A DNA stretch of 64,000 nucleotides from Cocos nucifera (taxonomy: Eukaryota; Streptophyta; Magnoliopsida; Arecales; Arecaceae), in contig QRFJ01004956.1 of assembly GCA_006176705.1 (NCBI GenBank), positions 27,339 to 91,338 on the forward strand, given 5' to 3'. The position numbers were made by a program, and so were the translations under genes. Shown piece after piece: positions 31,904-43,481 of the stretch; the first letter of the stretch is position 1; every line of letters begins with the position of its first letter. Below the pieces are notes generated by a model. The model did not search any database, had not been told where the DNA came from, and saw nothing but the letters and a program-made list of their open reading frames with translations.

Positions 31904-32614
31904 TCATCCCAATATTTGGCTACACCCTCTTGTTCTTCTTCTTCTTGTTCTACTTTCCTTTCTTAAAGGGTCGTGGCCAGAAGAAGACCCTCTCACTATA
32001 TTCACTATCTTCTTGTGGAGTTGGTGATCCTTCTCAAAGTTTTGCAGCAATCCCAACAATCCGTGGTAGTTGACTGTAGGCTTTGTCATTCTGAAATGAG
32101 TTAGGAAGGGGAGGAAGGATTTGGGCAAGAAATTAAGAATCACATCCTTACCGAGCTGCTCATGCAGGGAAAAGCCCAACTTGCTAAGGCGATCGATCAT
32201 CTCGATCATGTACAATACAAGATCGGTGACTGAGGCCCCATCCCTCATTCGAACGTTGAAAATAGCATAACTTATTTTGTGCCTTTCAATGTTGTCAGGC
32301 ATGCCAAAGGAGTCGTTCAAAATTTGAAGCATCTCCTATGGCTGGGCATTTTCAAACCTATGGTTGAACTTATCGTTCATTGCCGCCAGCATTATACACC
32401 AAACGGTGGTGCGAACATTGAGCCACTTCTTATAAGTGTCTCGATCTACTCCTCTAATGTTCGGAGCTGGTTTATCAGGTGCAGAATCCATTATGACATA
32501 AAGGATCTGCTCATGCTCTAGGACGATTTTCAACTTATAATACGAGCTATCATAGCTGGGTCCCATTAATTTATCATTATGTAATAATAATCGGAGCGAT
32601 AGGTTAATGGCCAT
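31904..32614 (-). pseudogene. gag: gag of element C (two frames)
   Basis: Starts at the ATG ending at 32,614 with HNDKLMGPSYDSSYYKLKIV, the usual copia Gag opening. A stop at about 32,336 separates it from a 142-codon frame with MRDGASVTDLVLYMIEMIDR and LGFSLHEQLGKDVILNFLP, the retrotran_gag/UBN2 region. It would be the capsid protein. Confidence 0.87.
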
Positions 32615-34324
32615 TTTTGCATAATAAGAAAAATAAAACCTAATTAGTATATAAATCAGTTATCCTAAAGACTTGGACTTTAGTCTAAAGATTTTCTTAC
32701 TATTTTATACAAATTGGTAGCCTCTACCTCTAATTCGAGAAATTACTTTAATTCCTTAGTGGGTACTAGAATCTACATAGACTACACACGAGCCCAATTT
32801 TGGTTGGTTAACCCATGTGCACCTATGGATAGGTTCAAAACCAATTGTTTCTCTAAATAATTTTTAGTAATATAAATTTTGCCCTAAAGACCTAATCAGT
32901 AGGCTGTGGCCTCCACTAAAAAAATTTGATTAGGTCTAACTATTAACATGACCATATTTGATCTTATCTAACGAATAAATGATCAAGCCCAACTTTGGTC
33001 GGCCAACCCAAATACTATCAGAAAGACTCAATCAAGTCATCATTTTATGAATGATAATTTCATTAGTCAATAAGCACCAGGCCTTTGGGCCTCCAGTGAT
33101 TATCAAATTAATGAACCCATTATCACTCAACTTAATGGGAGGCTATGATTTAGTTATCTATATAACTATTTTATTTCAAAGAATCTAATAATTTTAGAGG
33201 ATTTAGTTAACATATTTAAGAAAAACAAACCAATTTCAATCCTCCCACTGACTTTACCAAGTCAGATAAGAAAAAAGGAATCTAATCTAAGTTGGCATTA
33301 GGAGCACCTAAATCAGTCAGATTGTTTTACCTAATTGACATGGGTGAGCCCGAATCACCAAGTGATCTAATTAAAATCTAACTCACCAGGATGGCCAGGT
33401 AAGTGAGATCAGTGGAAGGGATATGCCATTAACTTGTCAAAGACCAAATCAGTGCGAGTAGCTCCCAATTAAAAACCATTGGTCTAACTACCAAACTTAC
33501 CTTAGACACCATCCGGTTTATTAGTTTTAATTTGACCAACCTAGTAGTTTCGGGGTCGACCACATAGTCATGAATCAAGTCCATTTGGTCCTCGTTAAAG
33601 GCATGGGCTTGACCAACTAAAACTATTATAATTTAGTCTATAGAGTCCTTGACCTAGTCTAAATTAACATTTAATTAGATTTGATACTCTAATTTAGTCC
33701 ACTCTATAACAAACCTTAGGTCTAATCCAATTTATGGATCAAATTCAACTAACCCAATAAGCCATATTTTATGATTAATGACTTAGTCTTAATTCATAAT
33801 TCTAGACACTAAATCATTATACTTAATATTTAATTAAATTTATGGGCCGTGGGTTAGGGTTCGACATTTTGAAAAATATTTTTTAAATTTTTAAAAGATT
33901 TTTTATAATTTATTATTATTCACCAATTGAGTCGACTCACTTTAAAATTGAATTGGCTTAATTCACAGATAATACTAGTTGTAAGATTTAATTTGAAACT
34001 ATGTACACTATATAATACTAAATCATGAATCAAATTTTATCTAATTATGCATTCATGATCATAAATTAGATTAAAATCTAATATAATTAGATCATAAAAA
34101 TATTAGATCAAATCTATGATTTTATGATTAATGATATATATCAGCAACGTACCAAGATAATCTTTTCACTCTAGGGGATAAATCCTACAGTAGGATAATC
34201 TGTAGTTCGTGTGATCTTGATTTTAATTTTTAAAACTAATTTAATCAGATTATTAAATTAATATTTAGATTAAATCTAAATTATTATTCTAAAATATGCA
34301 AGCATATCATATTTAGCGAATCTT
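32615..34324 (-). other. Untranslated leader of element C
   Basis: 1.7 kb between primer site and gag without a convincing frame. It contains text similar to the Copia-1 leader (for example around 33,400-33,460 against 2,985-3,050, both with CACTTACCTGGCCAT on one strand or the other), so leaders of the two families share an ancestry. Confidence 0.7.
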
Positions 34325-34336
34325 GCTCTGATACCA
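34325..34336 (-). other. Primer binding site (tRNA-Met) of element C
   Basis: The minus strand reads TGGTATCAGAGC two bases after the LTR end. Confidence 0.9.
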
Positions 34337-34338
34337 CT

Positions 34339-37112
34339 TGAAGGGAGCAATACAGGGTTTGCAGTGCTACTTTTAAAATTTTTTTCAAAAATAGATAAAA
34401 TATAGTAAAAAATTAATTAATCTAATTAATTAATTTTTGATTATATCAAAATATTAAGTCCTATACTAAGGATCTAAATACAATATGCATGCATTCATAT
34501 AGATCTAAAAATAAAACTATGCAGCAAACTCTTTACTACATCTATCTGTTCAGAATACAATACCTTTTTGTGGATAGTTGATCACCACAATCTAAATCTT
34601 TTGGATAATGATCTAGTATCGCACTATATTCACACATATGTTCATCCTCTATGGTTGGTCCATATGGAGCTCCTGGTCCTGATCAGCCCCACTGGAGTGC
34701 AAGCTCCTTGCCGGAGCCTTCAATGGCTGATCATGATCGATCCAATTGATCATATACTTTATAATTTTTTAGATATTCTAAAAAATTAGAACACAAATAT
34801 TGGAGGATGATGAAGAGTTATTTTAAATTTGGTGGCAATCCGATGCTCACAGCACTCGATTTCTCCACCCAAACCTAGATTCCCAAATCTAGGATTTCAC
34901 TCTGCCCAAAAAACCTGACACACTAAAAATCCTATCATGCCCTCTCTGTGTAGAGTTTTTCTATAAAATAAGTTTTTGTAGAAAGATAACTTTTAGATCT
35001 ATAAATTCTATTTAGTTTATATCTAAATATTGGGTATCCTTAGAGGTGAAAATTAGAAGAGAAGAGAGGCATGAGGGAAAAATAAAGTGCTGCAAGACCC
35101 TACTCACCTTCACTCCAAGATTTTTCTCACCAAAAACTAATGCCCAATCACATTGAAATTTTTACAATAGAATGCTAACAACGTCTATTATACACAAAAA
35201 AATTCTCATAATTTATTGATGTGAATACCATGGGAAAGGCCCGTTGAAAGAGATAAGAGTCGGAGGTTGAACTTGTTTCAACATCCCAACCAACATCAAA
35301 TTCAAAAACCTTCTTATCCCTATCCAATGCCCATACGAGAGTATTTGACACACAGAAGGACTCTCCTTCTATGTGTCCACTCTAAGAATGCATAAAAAAT
35401 TGCATGAAGTAAAATCAAAGTGGGCGTGGAAAAAGGATAAGAATGAGAGGGAGTTGAGAAGTTTCAACTTCTACATTGGATTCAAAATTCAAATTATTTT
35501 GACCAGTCCAACCATTGGACCAGGTAAAAGGCAGAAGAGATAAAGAGCACAGAAGGTATCTAGGTGTAAGGAAAAATTCATATAAAATAAAGAGGGGCGT
35601 GAGTCAAAGGTTGGTCAAGTATTTTAGGCGCAGGGAGTTGAAAGTTCAAACCTCCTTTGATTTTTCAAAATTGGTTTCAACTAAACCAATTATTCTAGAC
35701 CCAATAAGATCAAGTCAAATGTAACTAAATTTGGCTTAACCCAACTTATTAAATTTCTAATCAAATTAGAAATTAAGTTGGTCCATCTCCTGATTAAATC
35801 AAGGTCAAATCTCCCACAGTGATTAGATCAACTCATGACCTGATCGGGTCAAACCCATTCGAATCCAATTAAGTTGATCAAATCCCCATCGCTAAATGAA
35901 ATTGAGTTAATCAATAATCAAATTTTTAATTAATCCTCCAATAAACATAGAGACCTAATCGGATGGATGTCTGGGCAATAGAGTCCATCAACATGAAACT
36001 CCTGAGGAGTCCCAAATCAATGGGACTCTTGAACCCTATATCCAAAATAAATCAAACTCACGATCATAGAGTCCCAGACTAGTGAGACTCTTGATCAGAG
36101 AGTCTTAGATTAGTAGGACTTAGAGTTCCAATCTAGTGGGACTCTAGGTCATAGAGTTTCAGTCCAGTGGGACTCTTGACCATAATGTCCTAGGTCATTA
36201 GGACTCAGATCAACCATCAGATCAGGTAGGAACTCCTTTTGTGTGTAACCCCAAAGGTTCGAATCCTAAGTCGATAGCATAGGAATCAATTTTCTACACC
36301 AATCAATGTGACCATCTAGCAATGGTTCTTGACGTCCGAATAGATCAAAAGGTCGCAATGCAACAATGACGAACTTTTGGAATATGGTTACCATATAATT
36401 CATCCCCTTGACCTCGATGCTCAAAGAATGATTTAGGATTTACTGTCAATTCTAAAATTCATCCATAGTTTATTTCAAAATTTAGCATCCATCATATGGA
36501 CTACCTCGATCGAGGATTTGCTAAATTGAAATACAGTGATGCACTTGCTCCAACACTTAGAGAGGTCAATCCTATCTTGACTCACACACTGGTAAGCCAA
36601 GTACTTGGCTACACCCAGTAGCCTTCCATCATTGAATTAAAAATTTAGGTAGTTCGATACCTAAGTACAGTGAGTTGCTTGTGGTGGTCTTAAGTCTAAG
36701 GGACACTTATATCCATATCCTTTGGGGCTAATCTTGATAGAAGAAAAGCTCTAGAGTTAATCACGTTCAGTGTAGATGTACCCATACATCTCACTTGCAT
36801 GCCATACCAGGGTTACGAGGATAACCAACCTATATGGCAGACAACGACCTATACTCAATAAACATTATCATCCTAAGTAACAACATATCTTTTGATCGTG
36901 AATAATTTAAGGACTAAACGATAAATCCTTCTTTGTCGAATCTAGATAGTCCTAAGAACTTCATCACAATATAGGAGTTCATTAGAAGATAATAAATTTT
37001 ATGATAAAAAATATCAAAATAACTTTTATTAATTTATGATTCATATACAATTATAAATGTATAGCCCAACCATCAACAGGCTGATAATTGACTTTGGAAC
37101 ATATTTCCAACA
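34339..37112 (-). repeat. 5' LTR of element C (2,774 bp)
   Basis: Runs from TGTTGGAAATATGTTCC at 37,112 to CTCCCTTCA at 34,339 on the minus strand. Includes the 31-bp repeat array at 36,025-36,214. Short frames inside (such as 34,568-34,789) are repeated in neither coding form nor frame in the other LTR and are not genes. Confidence 0.93.
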
Positions 37113-37665
37113 ACGACTCCTTAAGTACTTGATTGTACCTAGAAATCTTTCATTACTAAATTATAAATTCAGATAGTCTGGCACCAAAGTATAGTAAGGT
37201 GCTTGGAAGTCACCATGGTGATCTCAAGTCAGAGGTTCACTTATGTCCATATTCCATCAGAGCAATTCTTGATAGCAAAAAAGCTTCATAGTTGGTCATG
37301 CTCAGTGCAGATGTACCCTTACATCTCACCTGCATGTCATACCAGTGTCTCCACACTCCTTCATTAAGGAGACAACCAACTTATGTGATACACACCGACC
37401 TATACTCGATAAACATTATCATCCTTGATAACAACATATCATTTGGTCAGAAATATTTTTATCGACTAAACGATAAATCCTTCTTTGTCAATTCTAAATA
37501 GTCCTAAGAACTTCATCATAACAGATAGGAGTTCATTAGAAGATGAAAGATTTATGATGAAAAAGCTAAAATAATTTTTATTTAATTAATAATTCATATA
37601 CAATTATATGAAATAACTTAATCATCAATAGACTGACGATTGACTTTGGGACACTATTCCCAACA
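37113..37665 (-). repeat. Element E LTR fragment, right piece
   Basis: Continues 19,761-20,271 once C and one target duplicate are removed; it aligns to the LTR of C from about 22,530 to 23,074. It ends CCCAACA at 37,665, the LTR start on the minus strand. What follows is not a polypurine tract, so E is a 5' LTR or a solo LTR. Confidence 0.8.
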
Positions 37666-37867
37666 TGATAGACTGTTGCTGGTGATCAAGGTCAAGTTGA
37701 AGTTTTACGATCAGAGGTATATTCTAATACCTTCATTTATCTTATAAATATAAATTATATGATTTAAATTCTAATAAGATGGTTCTAGATTTTGGGTTTG
37801 GTTATATAATTTTATTATTTTGTTTTGAAATCCATGCTTCCATCCTGTACACCAAATCCTATAGAGT
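37666..37867. other. Unassigned 202 bp between E and F
   Basis: AT-rich, no coding signal and no match to any other part of the window that I can see. It may be the oldest host DNA visible here. Confidence 0.5.
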
Positions 37868-38671
37868 TGTCCTAGGTGAAGGCGGCATGTAGCCACGCAT
37901 GGGCTCGAGGTTCAAGTGTGATGACCTTGAGGGGCTTGGTAGGTGCTCCAAAGAGCTAGGATATAAGGTAGAGTAAAGGACCAAAGCCAGGAGAAGAATT
38001 AGCCAAGATAAGAGGCTGGCACATAGGCAAGCTGGCTCAGATACGCAGTCGAGTCAGCTCAAGTTGAGATCGAGCCAGCTCAAGCTGAGATCGAGCTGAC
38101 TTAGGGTGTAGTTAAGCCGGTTGTCCTAGGTAGATAGAAGATAGGGTTTGGGCTAGACATAGTCAAGCAAGCTCGGCTACTGAAAGAGCCGGCTTGATGA
38201 TGGTGAACAAAATTAGATAGAATTTTCTATTTGGGGTCTTAAGGTTTGGTCCAATAAGATCTTAAGGGAGCTAACTCATATATGGATCAGGTTTAGATCT
38301 AGGAGATAAGAGCATGGGAGACATGGGTGTACATGCGCTTGGTGAGTGCTTTCATGTATTGGGTTAGCCAGGAGAGTTTTTGGTCGGGCCTAATATCTAT
38401 GTAAAAATACATAAGATGTATTAAGATTTTATAATGTGCATTGAATACAAATCTTTTCTTCCTTAATCTCTCTTCTCTCTAGAGTTGCCGCCCTAAGGGG
38501 GTGCCTCCCTCAAACCCAAGGAGTGAGGTGCCCCATCACAGATCTAAATTGGTAGATCGATGGTTTGTTGCTCTTAGAGAATATCAAAGGTCTCCTTAGG
38601 TCCATGCTAAAGATCAGGGGCTTCCATAACATGGTATCAGGGCTAGGTGATACCATGGTGACACGCCAATA
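37868..38671 (+). repeat. 5' LTR of element F (truncated)
   Basis: Matches 40,374-41,159 along its length and ends CCAATA before the primer site. The first part of the LTR (40,268-40,373 in the other copy) has no counterpart to the left. It contains several decayed copies of the CTGAGCCGGCTCAG dyad (38,030-38,110). Confidence 0.85.
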
Positions 38672-38674
38672 ATT

Positions 38675-38687
38675 TGGTATCAGAGCC
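38675..38687 (+). other. Primer binding site (tRNA-Met) of element F
   Basis: TGGTATCAGAGCC four bases after the LTR end. Confidence 0.9.
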
Positions 38688-40255
38688 TGATGGTGCATGG
38701 AAGCAAAGGAGAAGTCATACAAGGTGAAATCAAAAATCTATATAAGTATTCTATGGTATGTCTTGGATCTACCTTTGTTATTGCTATAGTTTGGCCAACC
38801 AAAAGTAGCAAATTGAAGGTGGAGGCTAAGAGAATTAACGTAAAGGATTTTTCTATGATGGAAGGTTTGGATATATGATTTTCTGACCGATCTTGGTTGG
38901 AGAGACCAAGGTGTATGATGGGTGATAGGGTCTCTAGGAACATGGGCAGTATGTGGCTGTTTAGCGGATGAAGAGAGGTTTTCTAAGGGATAATGGTCGA
39001 AGGAGAGTTAAAGAAGTGACTATACATCCTTCGATTGTAGGAAGAAAGGAGAAGTAGTCGGGGATGCATTTAGCGATTTGACTAGAGCATGAATTTGCGA
39101 AGCCTTAGAGGTGATAGAGATGGATGATCCATGGAGGTCTAGCAGGTCAGGGCTAGATAGTTGATCTTGCATTAGGTTCCTTCTGCTGGAGAACAAGGGA
39201 GAGTTGCGATTCAGTTGGAGGATGGTTTGTGTATAGTAAGAGAGGATTTGAATACCTATGAGAAGACAGTGTCGAGAGGAGGCAGGGAGCACTAGAGTGC
39301 TGCAGTAGTACTTTTCTGGAGGCATAGGGTTGAGAGAGGCTCAGTGGTGCAGCAATCGAGGGAGGTATCTCATTGGAGAGTGTTAGGAGGCATCTCAGGG
39401 AGATCAAGAGTAGGTCTCAAGGAGAGCCAGGGAGTCTTAAGAGGCTTAGGATGAGATAGATGGGTCTGAACCTAGGATAGGGTTTGAGCTGTAGTTTCTC
39501 CAAGCGTAACTAAAGTGATGGCTGGTGCAGAGGTAAAAGAGGAGAAGGCTAGGGTGAAATTTTCTAAGGTTCAATCACTGGATTCAAAGAAGTTAGATGA
39601 TCTCTTATGTTTCAGAGGTGCCCACGGGTTACGGAGGTATCTGAGATGGTTTTGGAGGGGTCCATGGAGTGCAAAAAGTTCGAAGGAGCAGCAATGGTGT
39701 TCGACATGTAGTGGTAGGCTCAGCAGTGCATCATTGACTAATTGGCCCCATGTGACTCGATTACAGAGTCAGGATCTTTTACGGCATCAAGTGAGCTTTG
39801 GTTTCAGATGGAGTACCAGATAGAGGTAGCTTCACCAATGGAGATGTGACATGAGTTCAGAGCAGAGGAGTGTAGGAGGACCAATATCCTAGCACCAATG
39901 TTGGAGATGCATAGTTCCAAGTGGAGCAGCATGTGTGGATGAATAGTTGAAGTTCTGAGAAGACCGTATCAGGGTATGCAACGAGTGCTGGTACAAGAAT
40001 GCTATGGGATCTTAAGAGAAGTCTAGGATAACTGATGCAGCTGCCAAGCAGAAGGATTTCTATAATTTTTAGGGTAGTGTATAGTTACAAGCCATGATCT
40101 TCAGTGGTGGAGATTGTCATCCTAAAGGCCTCAAGGATGCACAAAAGCTGAAGTGGATTGGCAAGGCAATATTTGTATAAGAAACTATCAAGATGTGCAG
40201 CGACAATGGAATCGTGTAGGAGATTATTGCCAGGGTTTGCCATGGCTTAAGGCAC
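38688..40255 (+). other. Internal region of element F without pol genes
   Basis: 1.6 kb, GC- and purine-richer than the surroundings, colinear with the inside of H. No retroviral domain is seen. The only frame with any sign of conservation between copies is at 39,515-39,823. Confidence 0.75.
39515..39823 (+). CDS. Unknown open frame in NA-1, partly conserved in H
   Basis: I do not recognise this 102-codon frame. Residues 17-70 share the pattern VQSL..(K/E)(K/E)LD(D/E)LL.F.GAHGLRRY.RW with a 69-codon minus-strand frame in H (46,810-47,019), in the same orientation relative to each element. It is arginine- and tryptophan-rich, with no signal peptide, membrane span or zinc motif. Both copies are degraded, and conservation could simply reflect nucleotide identity. 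It could be a remnant of a captured gene or of gag, or not coding at all. Confidence 0.3.
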   Translation: MMAGAEVKEEKARVKFSKVQSLDSKKLDDLLCFRGAHGLRRYLRWFWRGPWSAKSSKEQQWCSTCSGRLSSASLTNWPHVTRLQSQDLLRHQVSFGFRWSTR

Positions 40256-40266
40256 CAAGGTAGAGA
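40256..40266 (+). other. Polypurine tract of element F
   Basis: CAAGGTAGAGA just before the LTR start, the decayed form of AAGGTGGAGA found in H, D and J. Confidence 0.75.
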
Positions 40267-40267
40267 T

Positions 40268-41159
40268 TGTAAGGATTTGTGGTTCTCCCAAGCCTTGGAG
40301 GGCCATAGGAGGAGCCAGGGTGTTGGCTCTAGGAGTCTAGGATGGATGTGAGTCATAGGGCTAGGACAGAAGTTGTCCTAGGTGAAGGCGGCATGTAGCC
40401 CTGCATGGGCTCGAGGTTCAGGTGTGAGGATCTTGAGGGGCTTGGTAGGTGCTCCAAAGATCTAAGATACAAGGTGGAGCAAAGAACCAAAGTCAGGAGA
40501 AGAATTAGCCAAGAAAAGCAACTGACACATAGGTGAGCTAGCTCGAATACGTAGTCAAGCTAGCTCAGGTTGAGACCGAGCTAGCTCAGGGCATAGTCGA
40601 GTTGGCTGTCTCAAGTAGACAAAAGATAGGGTTTGGGCTAGACGCAGTCGAGAAAGCTCAACTACTGAGAGAGCCGGCTCGATGGTGGCGAGCAAAACTG
40701 GATGAGGTTTTCTATTTGGGGTCTTAAGGCCTGGTCCAATAAGGTCTTAAGGGGGCTAACTCATGTATGGGTCGGGTTTAGATCCACAGGATGAGAGCAT
40801 GGGAGACATGGGTGTACATGGGCTCGAGGAGTGCTTTCATGTATTAGGTTAGCTAGGAGAGTTTCTGGTCGGACCTAATATCTATGTATAAATATATAGG
40901 ATGCATTAGAATTTTATAACATGGATTGAATACAGATCTTTTCTCTCTCAATCTTTTTTCTCTCTTCTCTCTAGAGTTGCCACCAGAGGTGCCTCCCTTA
41001 AGCCCAAGGAGGGAGGCACCCCATCATAGATCTAAATTGGTGAATTGGTGGTTTGCTGCCCATAGAGAGCATCGTTGATCTCCTCAGGTCCATGCTAAAA
41101 ATCAAGGGCTTCCACAACATGGTATTAGGGCTAGGTGATGCCATGGTGATGCGCTAACA
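40268..41159 (+). repeat. 3' LTR of element F (892 bp)
   Basis: Starts TGTAAGGATTTGTGG after the polypurine tract, as H starts TGTGAGGATTTGTGG, and ends GCTAACA at 41,159. A TATA box (TATAAATA) is at 40,887-40,894. Confidence 0.87.
40887..40894 (+). promoter_or_regulatory. TATA box of the NA-1 LTR (element F)
   Basis: TATAAATA at the place where H has the same word on its minus strand (45,752-45,759). The 5' LTR of F has a changed version (GTAAAAATA). Confidence 0.5.
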
Positions 41160-41178
41160 TAATTCATCCCCTTGACCT
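41160..41178 (-). repeat. 19-bp shard of a Copia-2-type LTR between F and G
   Basis: TAATTCATCCCCTTGACCT equals a stretch in the LTR of C (about 36,397-36,415), so F and G probably both sit in a further Copia-2 LTR. Confidence 0.5.
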
Positions 41179-43466
41179 TGTTAGATTTGTGCACCCTAGA
41201 AGCCAGATTAGCTGACACTTGTAATAAACTTCAAAGGATAAAATTATAATTTTGATTATAAATAATAAAATAAGTTATTTTCTATCATAGTGTGTATTTG
41301 AAAATGTTTGTGATACATCCCTTGAGTTAATGGGAATGATAGCTCTTATTTTCAAGAGTTGAAAATTTAAGACGTGAATTTTCATTATTAACTCATAAAA
41401 TGCTCCCGACCATAGGATCATCATGAGGATGGTGATTGATCCGAAAGGTTGGTGTACGATTGCTTTTAGGAAAGATGAGTCTTGAGTCTATGGTGTAGAA
41501 ACACTGGAGTGAGAGTATAGATACTCATTAGAGAACGAGAGCACTGAGCGTGACCACCTCGAGCAGTCATGAGGAAGTCTATCTTCTCATCGATGACTGG
41601 CTAGAAGTTGCAGTGGTATGTCTGGTTCTTTGACCTAAGGTGCATCGGCAGTTCACCTTGAGGGTATTATAGTTTGACTACACCATAACTCAATCTCCTA
41701 GCCATTTAGAACTCTAGGTGTATGTTGGCTATAGCATGTTCATTGTAGGAATTGGATCGCACTAATAAGGGATCTATCTACCTCGGTAGATGAGGAGCAG
41801 CTCTATGATGATCATGAGAATCAAGTCCATAAGCCCATGGACATGGCAGAGTGAAATAACAGAAAGAGTTTCTATTAGGATTTTCAAATTGGACTTAAAT
41901 CGAATGATTAATTCATATGAGGGATATTAGGATTTGACGAGATCACCTTAATCCTAATTTGATTGGGACTCAAGATAGAGGAACCTAATCATATAGAGAA
42001 CTACACCAAGAGGTTTGCTTTCAGTTCTGATGGGTTGCCACTATATGTTGCTAGGTGTCACTGATGAATTTTGGAAGCAATTAGAATGATTCGGATGATC
42101 GATCGTACTAGTTGTCTGAATTAAAAAAGTTCTGATCCATTAAAAGGTGTTTCGATCATGTCGATGATAGAGATCATGACATATCCCATTACCATATGAA
42201 ACTGAAACTAATTGGATCACACAAATAAGGGTTTGGATCTAGATGTCATCAATTGGACTAACCCAATTCAATTGATTTGAATAAGATTCAATTAGATTTA
42301 AGAAAATCGTGCTAGCACATGATTGAGCCCAATGTTCTCCTTTAATAATCATTAAAGCTTATCTCGATTGAGCCAAATGTATTTGGGCTTACTCAGGAAT
42401 GTTTACTTGGTCTAACTAGAGCTTGTCCAGATCAGAAAAAGATTGTCTTGATTTATGATATAAATTTAAGATAACACCTGTCATTTTCGGTCTCCTGCTA
42501 ATTCTTGTTTTCGGACATTGGTCAAATATTGACCCTGGACACTTGGACATCTATCCATATGTCATGCACCTATAGGAGATTACTTGGGATCTTGTTCTCC
42601 TACTAAATGCAGATAGAAGGAGGATGCACACCTAGGGAGGTGTGCGCCCCATGAGGATAAAGGTGTCCCATACAGATAGGACTCCATGGTTCCCTTAGGG
42701 GATTAAACTCTATGGTGCCAAGAACTCTTGTTTGACCTAGTCTTGGCACTACCTTAGGACGATTTTGAGGGTCTCTCATCTGATTGGATCAGATGATGTC
42801 ATCCCACCAATCAGATTTAGATCTGATTGCTCAAAGGGCCATGATTGGTCAAGATGATATGGCACTGCATGGCGCAGCTGGGTCTATATAAACCTTATCT
42901 GTGCCTAGGTTTTTAATGCTTCTACCTTTAGCCCATGCCATAAAGCCTCTCTCCCTCCTTCTCCATGCCATCCTCTAGTCCTCTCTCTCCTCTCCATGCC
43001 CAAGGGATTTTGGGCATGAATAAGGTGCGATCCAAGCAAGTGAAAGACACCAGGAAAGGAAGAAGGCAGCACTGCTGCAAGAGACAACGACAGTTCTTCA
43101 AAAGAAGTTTTGAAGACCTTCAAGATTAGATCTATATCTAATTATTGGAGGATTGATTAAGAAGAAGAAGATCTCTAGATCCTGTATGAGTGGATATTGG
43201 TAGAATCTAGGCACTTGCATGGCTACATCCTGAACCTCAGGCAAACATCAGGATCATCACAGGATAATTGGATTACCCAAAATAAAGATATAATTAAATT
43301 AGATTTAATTTTTTTATTTTTTTTTATTTTTACTATCAGATCAATAAGAACATATTTGAGGAGTCTCAGATCTGATTAGGATCTTAGAGAAAAAATTTTT
43401 GAAATATCCCTCCCGATCCAATCAGATATGAACGAATCTGATCCGAAAAATAGATTTTTTCCTTCA
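41179..43466 (+). repeat. 5' LTR of element G (2,288 bp)
   Basis: TGTTAGATTTGTG to TTCA, colinear with the LTR of A throughout. The W-box cluster is largely eroded (around 42,505-42,555). The hairpin at 42,662-42,685 has two mismatches. TATA at 42,885-42,892. Confidence 0.93.
42885..42892 (+). promoter_or_regulatory. TATA box of element G 5' LTR
   Basis: TATATAAA in the position of TATAAATA in A. Confidence 0.5.
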
Positions 43467-43468
43467 AC

Positions 43469-43481
43469 TGGTATCTGAGGC
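43469..43481 (+). other. Decayed primer binding site of element G
   Basis: TGGTATCTGAGGC against TGGTATCAGAGCC in A: two changes that would weaken tRNA-Met pairing. Confidence 0.75.

Larger units (their letters stand above)
20272..37112 (-). mobile_element. Copia-2 element C, complete but dead, host of element D
   Basis: Two LTRs of 2,803 and 2,774 bp flank a minus-strand internal region with primer site, leader, gag, protease, integrase, RT, RNase H and polypurine tract. The flanks TCGAC (20,267-20,271) and ACGAC (37,113-37,117) fit a 5-bp target duplication with one change. D splits it between integrase and RT. It carries many stops and a YVDN active site. Without D the element is about 11.3 kb. 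Confidence 0.9.
37868..41159 (+). mobile_element. NA-1 element F, non-autonomous LTR retrotransposon, 5' truncated
   Basis: A 5' LTR lacking about its first 106 bp, a tRNA-Met primer site, about 1.6 kb internal region, polypurine tract and a full 3' LTR. No protease, integrase, RT or RNase H motif is present in any frame. H is a second copy. The flanks 37,863-37,867 and 41,160-41,164 do not match, as expected for a truncated left end. Confidence 0.83.

Noticed and set aside
37868..41164. Target-site duplication of F
   Set aside because: Flanks AGAGT and TAATT do not match; the left LTR is truncated.
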